The translations under genes were made by a program, and so were the position numbers. Source: Streptomyces sp. ISL-100 (lineage in GTDB: Bacteria; Actinomycetota; Actinomycetes; Streptomycetales; Streptomycetaceae). Taken from it: DNA of 56,056 nucleotides. The notes beneath the pieces are model-generated. The model was not told where the DNA came from. It did not search any database and worked only from the letters and a program-made list of their open reading frames with translations. This document shows positions 37,187 through 45,084 of this stretch, piece by piece (within the stretch, counting starts at the first letter, position 1; every line of letters begins with the position of its first letter). Where the stretch lies: contig NZ_JAGGOK010000096.1 in NCBI RefSeq assembly GCF_018614615.1, positions 1-56,056 on the forward strand. The letters are read 5' to 3'.

Positions 37187-38470
37187 ATGAGCGACTGGCC
37201 GGACGGATGGAACGACCGCAGCGACCCGCACGGACGCGGCAGCGGCGGCGCGCAGCCCGAGGGCGCGCGGGTGATGAGGCATGTGCAGCGCGGCCAGGTC
37301 CCGCCGCCCGCGGGCCCGGCCCCGGTGCCTCCCGTACGCGGCCCGGTGCCTCAGCAGTCGCCGGGTTACGACGACGGCTACGGCCAGGGCGGCTACGGCG
37401 ACGGCTACAACACCGGCCAGGTCTACGGCGGCGGTCGCTCCGCACCTCCCGGCGGCGGCCGGCCGCCCCGCGCGCCGCGCGTCGGCCCGGCGCCGGACTG
37501 GAGACGCCGTATCAAGCTCGGATCACTGACGCTGGTCGTCGTGCTCCTCGCCGTCTCCATCGGTACGTACTTCTGGGCGGACGGCAAGCTCAAGCGCGAG
37601 GTCGACCTGGCGAAGGTCATCGAGCGGCCGGAGGCCGGTGACGGCACGAACTACCTGATCGTGGGCTCCGACAGCCGCGAGGGCATGACGGCCGACGACA
37701 AGAAGAAGCTGCACACAGGGTCGGCCGAGGGCAAGCGGACCGACTCGATGATGATCCTGCACGACGGTTCCAACGGCCCGACCCTCATCTCGCTGCCGCG
37801 CGACTCGGACGTGGAGATCCCGTCCTTCGTGGGATCGGAGTCCGGCAAGACGTTCCCGGGGCAGGGGCGGCGGGTGAAGCTGAACGCGGCGTACGCCGAG
37901 GACGGCCCCGAGCTGCTGGTCCGTACCGTCGAGCACAACACCAACCTCCGCATCGACCACTACGTCGAGATCGGCTTCGCCGGCTTCGCCAACATCGTGG
38001 ACGCGATCGGCGGGGTGGAGATGGACATCCCGAAGGCGTTCAAGGACGAGAAGTCGGGCGCCGACTTCCAGGCCGGCAAGCAGACCCTCAACGGCGAGCA
38101 GTCCCTGGCCTTCGTCCGTACGCGCTATGCCTTCGCGGGCAGCGACCTGGACCGTACGAAGAACCAGCAGAAGTTCCTGGCGGCCCTGGCAAGCCAGACG
38201 GCAACGCCGGGCACGGTCCTGAACCCGTTCAAGCTCTACCCGACCATGGGCGCCGGTCTGGACACGCTCATCGTCGACAAGGACATGAGCCTGTGGTCCC
38301 TGAGTCAGATGTTCTTCGCGATGAAGGGCGTCACGGGCGGCGACGGTACGTCGATGAACATCCCGATCTCGGGCAGCAGCGGCGGCAACCTGGTCTGGGA
38401 CAAGGCGAAGGTCGCGCAGCTCGTGCAGCAGCTCAAGAACGACGAAAAGGTCACGGTCAAGGGCAACTAG
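37187..38470 (+). CDS. LytR-CpsA-Psr (LCP) protein 5
   Basis: 427 residues from ATG 37187. The cytoplasmic N-terminus (~100 residues) is Pro/Gly/Tyr-rich (SPGYDDGYGQGGYGDGYNTG). After a membrane helix (LGSLTLVVVLLAVSIGTYFW) the LCP domain shows NYLIVGSDSREG, RTDSMMILHDGSN, LISLPRDSDVEIP, IDHYVEIGFAGFANIVDAIGG and GEQSLAFVRTRYAF. It lacks a LytR_C domain. The disordered Tyr/Gly region resembles the tail of the large glycosyltransferase at 15,121. Confidence 0.92.
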   Translation: MSDWPDGWNDRSDPHGRGSGGAQPEGARVMRHVQRGQVPPPAGPAPVPPVRGPVPQQSPGYDDGYGQGGYGDGYNTGQVYGGGRSAPPGGGRPPRAPRVGPAPDWRRRIKLGSLTLVVVLLAVSIGTYFWADGKLKREVDLAKVIERPEAGDGTNYLIVGSDSREGMTADDKKKLHTGSAEGKRTDSMMILHDGSNGPTLISLPRDSDVEIPSFVGSESGKTFPGQGRRVKLNAAYAEDGPELLVRTVEHNTNLRIDHYVEIGFAGFANIVDAIGGVEMDIPKAFKDEKSGADFQAGKQTLNGEQSLAFVRTRYAFAGSDLDRTKNQQKFLAALASQTATPGTVLNPFKLYPTMGAGLDTLIVDKDMSLWSLSQMFFAMKGVTGGDGTSMNIPISGSSGGNLVWDKAKVAQLVQQLKNDEKVTVKGN

Positions 38471-38492
38471 CGGTTGTGATGGGGGGGCCGAC

Positions 38493-39653
38493 TCAGTCGA
38501 AATACGATTCGAGCGTGCCGCGACGCCGGACATCGAGTGTGGCGCAGTGGAATGAGCCACCGAACGGCGCGTAGTGCAGCAGGTCGGACGGGATCGGCTC
38601 GAACCCCCATTTTTCGAGCGCGCGCAGCATGTCGGTGTGGTGCCGCTCCGCGATCACCCGCTTGTCGTCGATCATGAGAATGTTCATGCTGAGCCACTTG
38701 CCGCACATCGAGGTGACCTTGAGCAGGCGCTCGTCGATCTGGTTGGGTTCCGGGGCGACCAGGACGTCCCAAGAGCGCAGGACGTCGGGCAAGCGGTCGA
38801 CGTCGATGTATTCGGGATTGACCAGTACCTTGCCGGGCGAGAGCACCTGGAACGTCGTGTCGATGTGCATGGGCGTGCGGCAGCGGCTCTCGATCTCGTG
38901 GATCCGATAGCCGGGTCCGAGATGGCGGCGCAACCACTCGATGCCCATTTGATTGGTGACGTTGCTGCGCGTAACGAAAAGGTCGCGTCCCGCGCGCACG
39001 AAATCCGCCGCGTCGAACACCGGCTCGAACTCGGTGAGGATGTAGCGCATGCGCTCGCCGGCCTCGGGGACACGGAAATCCGCCTCGAAGAGTTCGTCAG
39101 TGAGCTGCGGCTTCGGTGCCGCCGTCCATCGCGCGCCGCGCCGGAAGTAATCCTTGAGGATCGCGCGATAGGAATGGGTCTCGAAATATCGGCACGGCCA
39201 TGCCATCGGAGTCTCGATGATCTCGTCGCCGATCACGAGCATGCTGTCACGCGGGCAGGTATTGCAAAAGCCGCGCGACGACCAGTCGGGCGTGCCGAAC
39301 GGTTGCCTGTGCTGGACCGGGTCCGGACGCCTGACCGTGATGCCGAGGGACTGCAGGAGAGCGATGAACTGATCGAGCTCAAGCTGCGCCCGCTCGATCA
39401 GGACGCGCGGATATTTGAATCCGGCGGCGAGCCCCTGCAACCGCGCCGCCCATGGCGGGATGTTGCAGGCGACGACCGGATGGTTGGAGGGGATCGTCGC
39501 GCCGTCGAGACGCCCGACGATGATCTCCTCCAGCGGGTCCCACTCGTTGTGTGAATTGACCGGAGAAACGAGGGGTTCCGCAGCGTTGGCAGTCGTGGCC
39601 GCATCATTTTCTGCCGCTGCCTTCAGAATGCCGGGCCTCTGCACTATCGCCAT
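38493..39653 (-). CDS. glycine amidinotransferase (AGAT)-type enzyme
   Basis: 386 residues from ATG 39653 (GGAAG upstream). It closely follows animal/cyanobacterial AGAT: FDAADFVRAGRDLFVTRSNV, GIEWLRRHLGPGYRIH, PMHIDTTFQVLSPG, KWLSMNILMIDDKRV and the end GGSFHCATLDVRRRGTLESY. The catalytic triad Asp217, His263 and Cys370 is complete. Such enzymes move the amidino group of arginine to an amine acceptor; relatives open the pathways to creatine and to cylindrospermopsin-like toxins. The acceptor is unknown here and no methyltransferase or PKS/NRPS is nearby. Codon third positions are visibly less GC-biased than in flanking genes, suggesting recent acquisition. Confidence 0.88.
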   Translation of the reverse strand: MAIVQRPGILKAAAENDAATTANAAEPLVSPVNSHNEWDPLEEIIVGRLDGATIPSNHPVVACNIPPWAARLQGLAAGFKYPRVLIERAQLELDQFIALLQSLGITVRRPDPVQHRQPFGTPDWSSRGFCNTCPRDSMLVIGDEIIETPMAWPCRYFETHSYRAILKDYFRRGARWTAAPKPQLTDELFEADFRVPEAGERMRYILTEFEPVFDAADFVRAGRDLFVTRSNVTNQMGIEWLRRHLGPGYRIHEIESRCRTPMHIDTTFQVLSPGKVLVNPEYIDVDRLPDVLRSWDVLVAPEPNQIDERLLKVTSMCGKWLSMNILMIDDKRVIAERHHTDMLRALEKWGFEPIPSDLLHYAPFGGSFHCATLDVRRRGTLESYFD

Positions 39654-39716
39654 GCTCAACCACTTCCGATTGCAGAAGTCAGTAATTCACCATATCCAGC
39701 CGGCCGGCTCCGGTGA

Positions 39717-40235
39717 TCACATCTCGATGCCGTCCCGGAAGTTGAAGCAGCCTTCCAGTTTGGCGGTGTGCTTGCCGCCCGCGATGTCGACGGACACGGC
39801 GGCGAACATCATCCGGTGGCTCTCCCACTTGTCGGTGTACCTGTCCACGGCCAGTCTCAGCGGCACCCGGCTCTCCGATACCTGCCGGTGCAGGGACAGC
39901 TGGAGCGACGTGACCAGGATGCGCCTGCGGACCTCGGCCGGGCCCACCTTCGGGAACGCGGCGAAGACGGGGTCGCCGTTGGTGTACGCGCACAGCATCG
40001 ACGCGAGCGTGTGGTACGAGACGATCTGCGCCAGGACCGACCCGTGCAGCACCGGCCGGTAGGGCGCCCGGTCGCTGACGTCCGCAGCGAGATCCACGTC
40101 GTAGATGCCGTGGTACGCCTCGCCGTCGAAGCTCAGGTCGGTGGCCGCCCACGGGGTGTGACACCAGGCGGCGGCGAGGTCCGTGTTGATGTCGGCGAAG
40201 CTGGGCCGCGGGGACGGCAGCTGGACGGCGGTCAT
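39717..40235 (-). CDS. hypothetical protein, possible hot-dog-like fold, partner of the amidinotransferase
   Basis: 172 residues from ATG 40235, with GAGAGG at 8 nt. I do not recognise the family. The body is beta-rich with YRPVLHGSVLAQIVSYHTLA and ILVTSLQLSLHRQVSES followed by RLAVDRYTDKWESHRMMFAA. The pattern suggests a hot-dog or related acyl-binding domain; a distant link to AvrD-type proteins crossed my mind but cannot be shown by reading. It lies 63 bp upstream of the amidinotransferase gene on the same strand, so the two probably form an operon making or modifying one small molecule. Confidence 0.6.
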   Translation of the reverse strand: MTAVQLPSPRPSFADINTDLAAAWCHTPWAATDLSFDGEAYHGIYDVDLAADVSDRAPYRPVLHGSVLAQIVSYHTLASMLCAYTNGDPVFAAFPKVGPAEVRRRILVTSLQLSLHRQVSESRVPLRLAVDRYTDKWESHRMMFAAVSVDIAGGKHTAKLEGCFNFRDGIEM

Positions 40236-40452
40236 GCCGATCACCTCTCCACTGGGGTCGGGCGGCTGGTCTACCCACCCGGTCGCCGGGGAACGCGACG
40301 CGAGGCGCCCCGCCGAATCACCCGATCCGGCGACCGCGGTCGCCGAGTCCCCTGTCCGACCGGAGCGAAACGCGCTCCGATCGCGCGCCCGGCGAGGCGT
40401 CCATAGGCTGCCCGTACGGCGATCCGGTCAGGAGGCGCGTCATGGCGGAGAC

Positions 40453-40487
40453 CGAACGCCCCTGCCGTTTCCTGGCAGGGGCGTTCG
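40453..40487. terminator. native terminator of the acyl-CoA dehydrogenase gene, now displaced
   Basis: CGAACGCCCCTGCC (40453-40466) pairs perfectly over 14 bp with GGCAGGGGCGTTCG (40474-40487). It lies just beyond the displaced native 3' end of the dehydrogenase gene (40,521-40,574, minus strand). The 11-kb insertion has separated it from the live gene. Confidence 0.8.
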
Positions 40488-40520
40488 TATGGTGCTTCGA
40501 GCGGTTCAGAGAAAGCCGTT

Positions 40521-40574
40521 CTACGGCAGGTTCCTCGCCATGACGATCCGCTGGACCTGGTTCGTGCCTTCGTA
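40521..40574. other. attL: displaced native 3' end of the acyl-CoA dehydrogenase gene
   Basis: On the minus strand this encodes YEGTNQVQRIVMARNLP followed by TAG, the last residues of the dehydrogenase. It has no 5' portion, so it is an untranslated remnant. The identical core shared with attR is TTCGTGCCTTCGTA (40,561-40,574). Two further identical blocks, 15 bp (40,521-40,535) and 11 bp, are shared with the right end. Confidence 0.9.
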
Positions 40575-40920
40575 GATCCTGGGTCTTTACGGCTCATGCA
40601 GCTCTGACCTGCACATACACCCACTCCTGAGGGGGCTCCCCCAGGATTTCCCCATGATCGACTTCGCGTCTCAGCACGTCGGGCCACCGCTGGCACTGAG
40701 TCCGTGATGACCAACCCGTCGTTGGCTCAGGTCAAGCAAGCAATGGCCGCTTGAGTCCCCCTTCTAAGCGAGAGGCCCCCTGCAGGCCGTATCGGGCAGG
40801 GGGCTTCTTGACGTCTGAATGTCAAGCGGATCAAGGTCCGCCGCCCGGCCACTGCAGGGGGCCGTTCCCGGCTGCTGTTGGTCATGCGCTGGTCACGTGG
40901 CCGACCAGCGAGGAACCCCG
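40575..40920. other. left-end non-coding tract of the element
   Basis: No supported gene. CCCAGGATTTCCCC at 40,640-40,653 resembles CCCAGGATTCCCCC at 51,415-51,428 near the other end, a candidate integrase arm site. A hairpin GGCCCCCTGC (40,774-40,783) / GCAGGGGGC (40,796-40,804) followed by TTCTT looks like a terminator. A 15-codon frame (MTNPSLAQVKQAMAA, 40,707-40,754) precedes that hairpin but lacks other support. Confidence 0.5.
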
Positions 40921-41103
40921 TTAGGCGCCCGGTTCCCTCTCTCCGGGGGTCAGCTCAGGGGCGTGATCCGGGCAGGCGTACACGGTCACTCCGGGGCCGC
41001 TCGCCCGCTCAATCCAGCGGACCGCTACAGCGGTCGGGGTCCGTGAGCCGCAGCGACAGCACACGGCCCCACGGACAGGCGTAGGAACGACGTTCATGGT
41101 CAT
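40921..41103 (-). CDS. small zinc-ribbon-like protein
   Basis: 60 residues from ATG 41103, whose codon overlaps the stop of the upstream gene (ATGA). Cysteines at AVCCRCGSRT and a later YACPDHAPE suggest a small zinc-binding fold. The function is unknown. The coupling to the 110-residue gene argues for a shared role. Small proteins of this pair type are common at the accessory end of actinobacterial mobile elements. Confidence 0.6.
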   Translation of the reverse strand: MTMNVVPTPVRGAVCCRCGSRTPTAVAVRWIERASGPGVTVYACPDHAPELTPGEREPGA

Positions 41104-41432
41104 ACGGACACCTTCGCCGTGGCGAACGCGGAGGCAGGAAACGGCGCACCTTCGTACGTGTACGGGTAGTCCATGCCCATCGTGGCCAGTGCGGCGGCCC
41201 GTCGTCGTTCCTGTGTCAGGTTCAGTTCGAGTGTCGCTTCTGCCTGCTGCCGGAACAGCTCTTGGGCCTCCTGCTTTGTCGGTCCGGTCCATGGGCGGGC
41301 CCACGGGCTTACGCGGTCGGGTTCGCTGTGGTCGGCAAGGTAGTCGGAGGAGTGACGTCCGGGGGTGGTCCGGCGAGACCAAGGGAGGACGGACAGCATC
41401 CAGACAAGGGTGCGGGCGATAGCATCACGCAC
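41100..41432 (-). CDS. hypothetical protein of the element
   Basis: 110 residues. The N-terminus (MRDAIARTLVWMLSVLPWSR) is amphipathic or weakly hydrophobic. The middle (KQEAQELFRQQAEATLELNLTQERRRAAALATMGMDYPY) is helical. No family name can be given with confidence, though similar proteins occur in Streptomyces integrative elements. Its TGA overlaps the ATG of the next gene. Confidence 0.55.
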   Translation of the reverse strand: MRDAIARTLVWMLSVLPWSRRTTPGRHSSDYLADHSEPDRVSPWARPWTGPTKQEAQELFRQQAEATLELNLTQERRRAAALATMGMDYPYTYEGAPFPASAFATAKVSV

Positions 41433-41464
41433 GGTCGTTCAGCTCCTATTCAGCTGATCGGCAA

Positions 41465-41511
41465 GCCCCGATGGACCGGGCCTAATCGGTCTGTCGGGGC
41501 GCTTTTGTTTT
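41465..41511 (+). terminator. plus-strand terminator facing no plus-strand gene
   Basis: GCCCCGA (41465-41471) and GACCG (41474-41478) pair with CGGTC (41487-41491) and TCGGGGC (41494-41500), followed by GCTTTTGTTTT. This is a textbook rho-independent terminator on the plus strand. All neighbouring genes are on the minus strand, so it would end an antisense or unrecognised RNA. Confidence 0.65.
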
Positions 41512-41621
41512 GATGGTTCGGGAACATGTGGAAGCCCCGCCTATGCGCCACGGGGGAGCAACGCACAGACGGGGCGGCCGACACGCTGAGCCTTGATTCG
41601 CCGTCGCTCAACGCGCCGGGA

Positions 41622-41852
41622 TCATTCGTCCCGCGCCACGCGGGCGTAGTCGGTCACGACGCGGCGGAACAGGTCATGAGTGGGGTTCCGGCCCGTGTGC
41701 CGAAGACACCAGTCCTGCGCCCCTTCCTGGGCGTCCTTGGGGCCGGACGTGTCCTCACACTCGAACGCCATGCAGAACGCTTCCCAGACGACTCCGCCCT
41801 CTGGCGCGCGCTTGATCGTGTGCTCGGCGAACCGGATGACCGCGCGTGTCAT
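41622..41852 (-). CDS. small conserved protein resembling DUF7848
   Basis: 76 residues: MTRAVIRFAEHTIKRAPEGG, then two Cys (FCMAFECED), AAQ-like AQDWCLRHTGRNPTHDLFRR and VVTDYARVARDE. I recall very similar small proteins in Streptomyces integrative elements, annotated DUF7848. A Cys/His set (C, C, C-x-x-H) may bind a metal. Its ATG overlaps the stop of the 128-residue gene (41849-41852). Confidence 0.65.
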   Translation of the reverse strand: MTRAVIRFAEHTIKRAPEGGVVWEAFCMAFECEDTSGPKDAQEGAQDWCLRHTGRNPTHDLFRRVVTDYARVARDE

Positions 41853-42235
41853 GCGGGGCTCTCAGGGTCGTTCTCGCTGTCGCTGTCGTCCTCTTCGATG
41901 TCCGGGGCAGACAGGCGCAGTCCCCGGCTCTCAGCGATCCGCAGAGCGTCAGTCAGGCACTCCGACAGACGCAGGGCCGCGTACCGCACCTCGGCGTAAG
42001 GCGACAGCGGGTTGTCCAGCACCTTGCGCGTGGCGCTGAGCACGTCCGCCCCCATGCCAAGCTGCACGGCCTCAAAGTCGTCAGCAAGCCAGGACAGAAG
42101 CCCGCCTTCGTCGCCCGTGCTCAGCAGGCACTGTTTGCCGTCTTCCGTCGTCCAGGGCAGCAACCGGGGCGGGCTCCCTGACGATGCATCAGCAAGGTGA
42201 AGCCGTCGCTGTCGGTCGGCGTCCGTTCTCTGCAT
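41849..42235 (-). CDS. hypothetical protein of the element
   Basis: 128 residues, MQRTDADRQRRLHLADASSG. The middle (GGLLSWLADDFEAVQLGMGADVLSATRKVLD then AEVRYAALRLSECLTDALRIAESRG) is helical; the tail is strongly acidic (EEDDSDSENDPESPA). Similar proteins are paired with the DUF7848-like gene in Streptomyces elements. ATGA overlap indicates coupling. An acidic tail can mark nucleic-acid mimicry or partner binding, but nothing here shows that. Confidence 0.6.
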   Translation of the reverse strand: MQRTDADRQRRLHLADASSGSPPRLLPWTTEDGKQCLLSTGDEGGLLSWLADDFEAVQLGMGADVLSATRKVLDNPLSPYAEVRYAALRLSECLTDALRIAESRGLRLSAPDIEEDDSDSENDPESPA

Positions 42236-42312
42236 GCCTGCGGTCCTCTCTGCCGTGTTACCGGTAGAGCGAACCTACGAACCGTCAGAGCCTCAACCCA
42301 CGTGCACAGAGC

Positions 42313-42344
42313 GGTAGTTCAGCAGAGCCGCACGCCGAACTACC
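42313..42344. promoter_or_regulatory. inverted repeat upstream of the 128-residue gene
   Basis: GGTAGTTC (42313-42320) and GAACTACC (42337-42344) are separated by 16 bp in the gap between the HTH-TPR gene end and the 128-residue gene start. A GTGTTACC word also occurs twice in this ~120-bp gap. It may be an operator for the adjacent regulator. Confidence 0.4.
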
Positions 42345-42358
42345 ACGCTCCGTGTTAC

Positions 42359-43600
42359 CTATCCGGCGATCCCAAGATGAGCCGCCATGCTGCGCATGTC
42401 TTCGGTCAGTGTCCGCTTGCGGGTCTTGAGGATGTCCTCCATCACGCGCCGTGCCATGGGCTGATGAGTCAGCCACACATCGGCGGTGTCGCGGAGGTTC
42501 ACAAGCTCATCCATGGCGTCTTGGTGAGACCCGAGCAGGACGTGAGCGCGGGCAACATCCAGCCGGTGACGGCCCCAATTGTTCGTGCTCAACCGACCGA
42601 AGCTCTTCACGGCTTTAGCGCTGAGGGGGCCATCGTCAGCGCGACAGAGAACACCACGCGCGTCACCGACAAGGGCAAGGTCCTCAACGGCCTTTGCCTC
42701 AGCGGTTACGGGACCGAACGCGCTCCAATGTGACGGGAATTCCGTGTGTTCCCGTTCCAGGGCACCCCCAGCAGTGGCCGCCATGCGTCGGGCATGCTGC
42801 GCCACGTCGGGCCGGTTGTTCCTCCGGGCAGCAGCGGCAACCCTGAGCCACAGCTCACCCCAGACAGCAAGCTGTGCGGGTGTCGCCGAAGACATGCGCG
42901 GTTCGATCTCGGCTGCTGTCTGTGCTGCCAGCTGTTCGCTTTCGTCGAATCGGTCTTGCCGGAGCAGCAACCAGCCCAGACCCACAACTCCTGTTGCTGC
43001 CAACTGAGTTTGGCCACTCCCACGAGCAAGTCGAATTGCCTCAGCGAGTGCGTAATAGGCCATGTCGTACTGCCTCACTTGAGTGAGGTACTTGCCCGTA
43101 AGCAACAGCGCATGAGCACGCGCGATCACGGCGTGCTGCTGTTCTTCGCCCTCAAGGGAGGACACAGCAGCCTCAGAGCTACGGAGCAGCGACGGAAGAC
43201 GTTTCGCCACCGCCCCGTACCGGTCGGCTTGGTAGAGCGCATGGCCGTCCTGCACGCCTTGCCTGATGACTGACGGTTCTTCGGCTTCACCAGGCTCTGA
43301 CAGGGTCACAGAGAGCCCGATTGGAGGCATGAGAGCGCGCCTCAACTCAGCGAGGTAACGGCGGTTCGCTTCATCCTGCGCGCCGACCACGGACCTAGGC
43401 GCTTCGCTGGCGAACAGGTCGGAAGTGGAGACCCCCAACGCACCAGCGAGAGCAGCAAGGGTGTCCATGCTGACGTGCCCGCCTTGCTCCACCTTGCGGA
43501 CCGTGCTGAGTGACAGGTCAGCCGCTTCCGCCAACCGCTCTTGGTTCAGTCCGGCCGTGCGCCGGTACTTCCTGACGTTGTCAGCCAAACCCGTGGACAT
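42359..43600 (-). CDS. XRE-type HTH regulator with TPR-like C-terminus
   Basis: 413 residues from ATG 43600, where GAGGTG is well placed. Residues ~1-65 are a helix-turn-helix: NVRKYRRTAGLNQERLAEAADLSLSTVRKVEQGG...LAGALGVSTSDLF. The rest is helical repeats like TPRs (YDMAYYALAEAIRLARGSGQ, RFDESEQLAAQTAAEIEP, VARAHVLLGSHQDAMDELVN). Proteins of this type in Streptomyces often sense a peptide or small molecule and gate a neighbouring small gene; here the four small coupled genes lie directly downstream. Confidence 0.8.
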   Translation of the reverse strand: MSTGLADNVRKYRRTAGLNQERLAEAADLSLSTVRKVEQGGHVSMDTLAALAGALGVSTSDLFASEAPRSVVGAQDEANRRYLAELRRALMPPIGLSVTLSEPGEAEEPSVIRQGVQDGHALYQADRYGAVAKRLPSLLRSSEAAVSSLEGEEQQHAVIARAHALLLTGKYLTQVRQYDMAYYALAEAIRLARGSGQTQLAATGVVGLGWLLLRQDRFDESEQLAAQTAAEIEPRMSSATPAQLAVWGELWLRVAAAARRNNRPDVAQHARRMAATAGGALEREHTEFPSHWSAFGPVTAEAKAVEDLALVGDARGVLCRADDGPLSAKAVKSFGRLSTNNWGRHRLDVARAHVLLGSHQDAMDELVNLRDTADVWLTHQPMARRVMEDILKTRKRTLTEDMRSMAAHLGIAG

Positions 43601-43687
43601 CAGCACCACCTCACCGTCAAGCGTATGCCCGCCGCGTACCTAAGCAACGCGGATTGCCGTCCAGCCAACGGCCCGGAGACGAACGAA

Positions 43688-43710
43688 GCCCCGTCCATCA
43701 GGAACGGGGC
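43688..43710 (-). terminator. terminator after the DUF3987 operon
   Basis: GCCCCGT (43688-43694) and ACGGGGC (43704-43710) form a stem 16 bp past the DUF3987 stop codon. Minus-strand RNA continues ttcgttcg after it. It separates the replication operon from the HTH-TPR gene. Confidence 0.55.
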
Positions 43711-43725
43711 CGATTCGTTGGTTTG

Positions 43726-45084
43726 TTAGAGCAGCGCGCGGAACGGGTTCTCTTTGAGCGGTGCGGGCCGCTCAGCCATGGGGGCCGACGGACGTACGGT
43801 CCTCACGGTCTCGGGTTTCGTAGGTCGGTAGTTCTCCATCGAAACAATCTTGGCTCCGTTCCCGTCCGGTTCTGCCCGCTGGCCGGCTGCGGGCTTCTCC
43901 GGTTCCGGGCACGCTGCGTCACGGGAACTGTCGTCGGCGAGTGAGAACACCACGGCCGGACGGCCGACCCCCTGTCGCTCTTCGGTGACGACGATTCCGG
44001 GCAGTGCCTTGACCTCAGCGGCGGACGCACCGACGTACGGCAAGAGCTGTGACGACCGGGCGGAGCCGCCGAACAGTTCCAATCGGGCCCGTACCTTCTC
44101 CGTGAGGCTGAGCGGCTGACGCTTGCTGGTCTTGCTGCCGCTTCCGGTGGCGATGGTCTCCACGGTGTCCATGGCGTGGGTGATCAGGGATGCCGCCGCG
44201 TGCAGATCATCAGGCGTGATCTCGGTCCGCATGTCGAAGAGCGCGAACAGGGCGGCGATACGGCGCACTTGCTCATTGCAGCGCGCGGCGAACGGCTTGA
44301 GATCCTCGGACTCACGGGCCTTGCTCAGCAGGTCGTGCCGGATGGTGTCGGCCACGTCGTAGGCGTCCTCAGCCAGGGTGACCGTGCCGACCCGTTGTCC
44401 GAACCGGACGGCCCGAGCGAAGAGTTCACCCGCTTCGGGGATGAGGTGCGCGGGCATGCGTTCCCGCTCGCTCAGCCACCGGACCTGAGAAACGGGCAGG
44501 GTCAACAGCCGGTTGTACGAGCCGCCGTCCCTGTCGGTGCCGGAGAGGTTCGCTTGGAACTCCTCCGGGGTGATGTGGCCCATGATCGCGACCCTGGGAG
44601 CGTCCACCTGGACGGGGTCCTTCGCCCTGGACGTGGCGACCGGGGCACCGTCCCAGAGGTCGCGGAGCACTTGGGAGAGGTTGGCCTGTCGGCGTCCGGC
44701 CCGCAGCACGCGGGCGTACTCGGTATCGACGATCAGGGCGTGTTCGCCGCAGTCGGCAACGGCCTGAATGAGTCCGGCTCCGCCCACCACACCGTGGATG
44801 ACGTTGCCGGACATGAAGGTGCGGTTCGCGTCCCGGGCGACCGCTTCCGCGATGCCCCACGACTGTCCCTTGCCCTCACCCGTGCCGCCGCACAACAGCA
44901 CGTGGAGCATGAGCGGCATGGAGCCGGAACCGCGCTGTACGCGGGTGTCCGGGAGCATCGCGGAGAACGCGCACAGCAGACCCCCGAGCAGACCGACCGG
45001 GGACCACTCGACGTGGGGGGCCAGAGAGGAGACCACGGCCCCGAGTCGACCCGTGGCCATGGTGCGAACGTCGGGCATGGTCAT
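43726..45084 (-). CDS. DUF3987-like ATPase, probable replication helicase/primase-helicase
   Basis: 452 residues. A P-loop reads LLCGGTGEGKGQSW (Walker A, residues ~62-75). HALIVDTEYARVLRAG is in the place of Walker B. Downstream come VAIMGHITPEEFQANLSG and NRLLTLPVSQVRWL, as in DUF3987 (YfjI-like) proteins of plasmids and phages. The family is related to the helicase part of primase-helicases. The C-terminal ~100 residues form a winged-helix-like region and a disordered tail. It is third in an operon after the Lsr2-like and 134-residue genes (ATGA overlap at 45081-45084). No separate primase domain is seen. Confidence 0.75.
   Translation of the reverse strand: MTMPDVRTMATGRLGAVVSSLAPHVEWSPVGLLGGLLCAFSAMLPDTRVQRGSGSMPLMLHVLLCGGTGEGKGQSWGIAEAVARDANRTFMSGNVIHGVVGGAGLIQAVADCGEHALIVDTEYARVLRAGRRQANLSQVLRDLWDGAPVATSRAKDPVQVDAPRVAIMGHITPEEFQANLSGTDRDGGSYNRLLTLPVSQVRWLSERERMPAHLIPEAGELFARAVRFGQRVGTVTLAEDAYDVADTIRHDLLSKARESEDLKPFAARCNEQVRRIAALFALFDMRTEITPDDLHAAASLITHAMDTVETIATGSGSKTSKRQPLSLTEKVRARLELFGGSARSSQLLPYVGASAAEVKALPGIVVTEERQGVGRPAVVFSLADDSSRDAACPEPEKPAAGQRAEPDGNGAKIVSMENYRPTKPETVRTVRPSAPMAERPAPLKENPFRALL

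Noticed and set aside
40707..40754. 15-residue peptide gene MTNPSLAQVKQAMAA
   Set aside because: Too short to judge; a terminator-like hairpin follows, but no ribosome binding site or homologue is evident.
41262..41513. Plus-strand frame overlapping the 110-residue gene and ending in the orphan terminator
   Set aside because: Codon pattern is that of the antisense of the minus-strand gene; the terminator hairpin would lie inside it.
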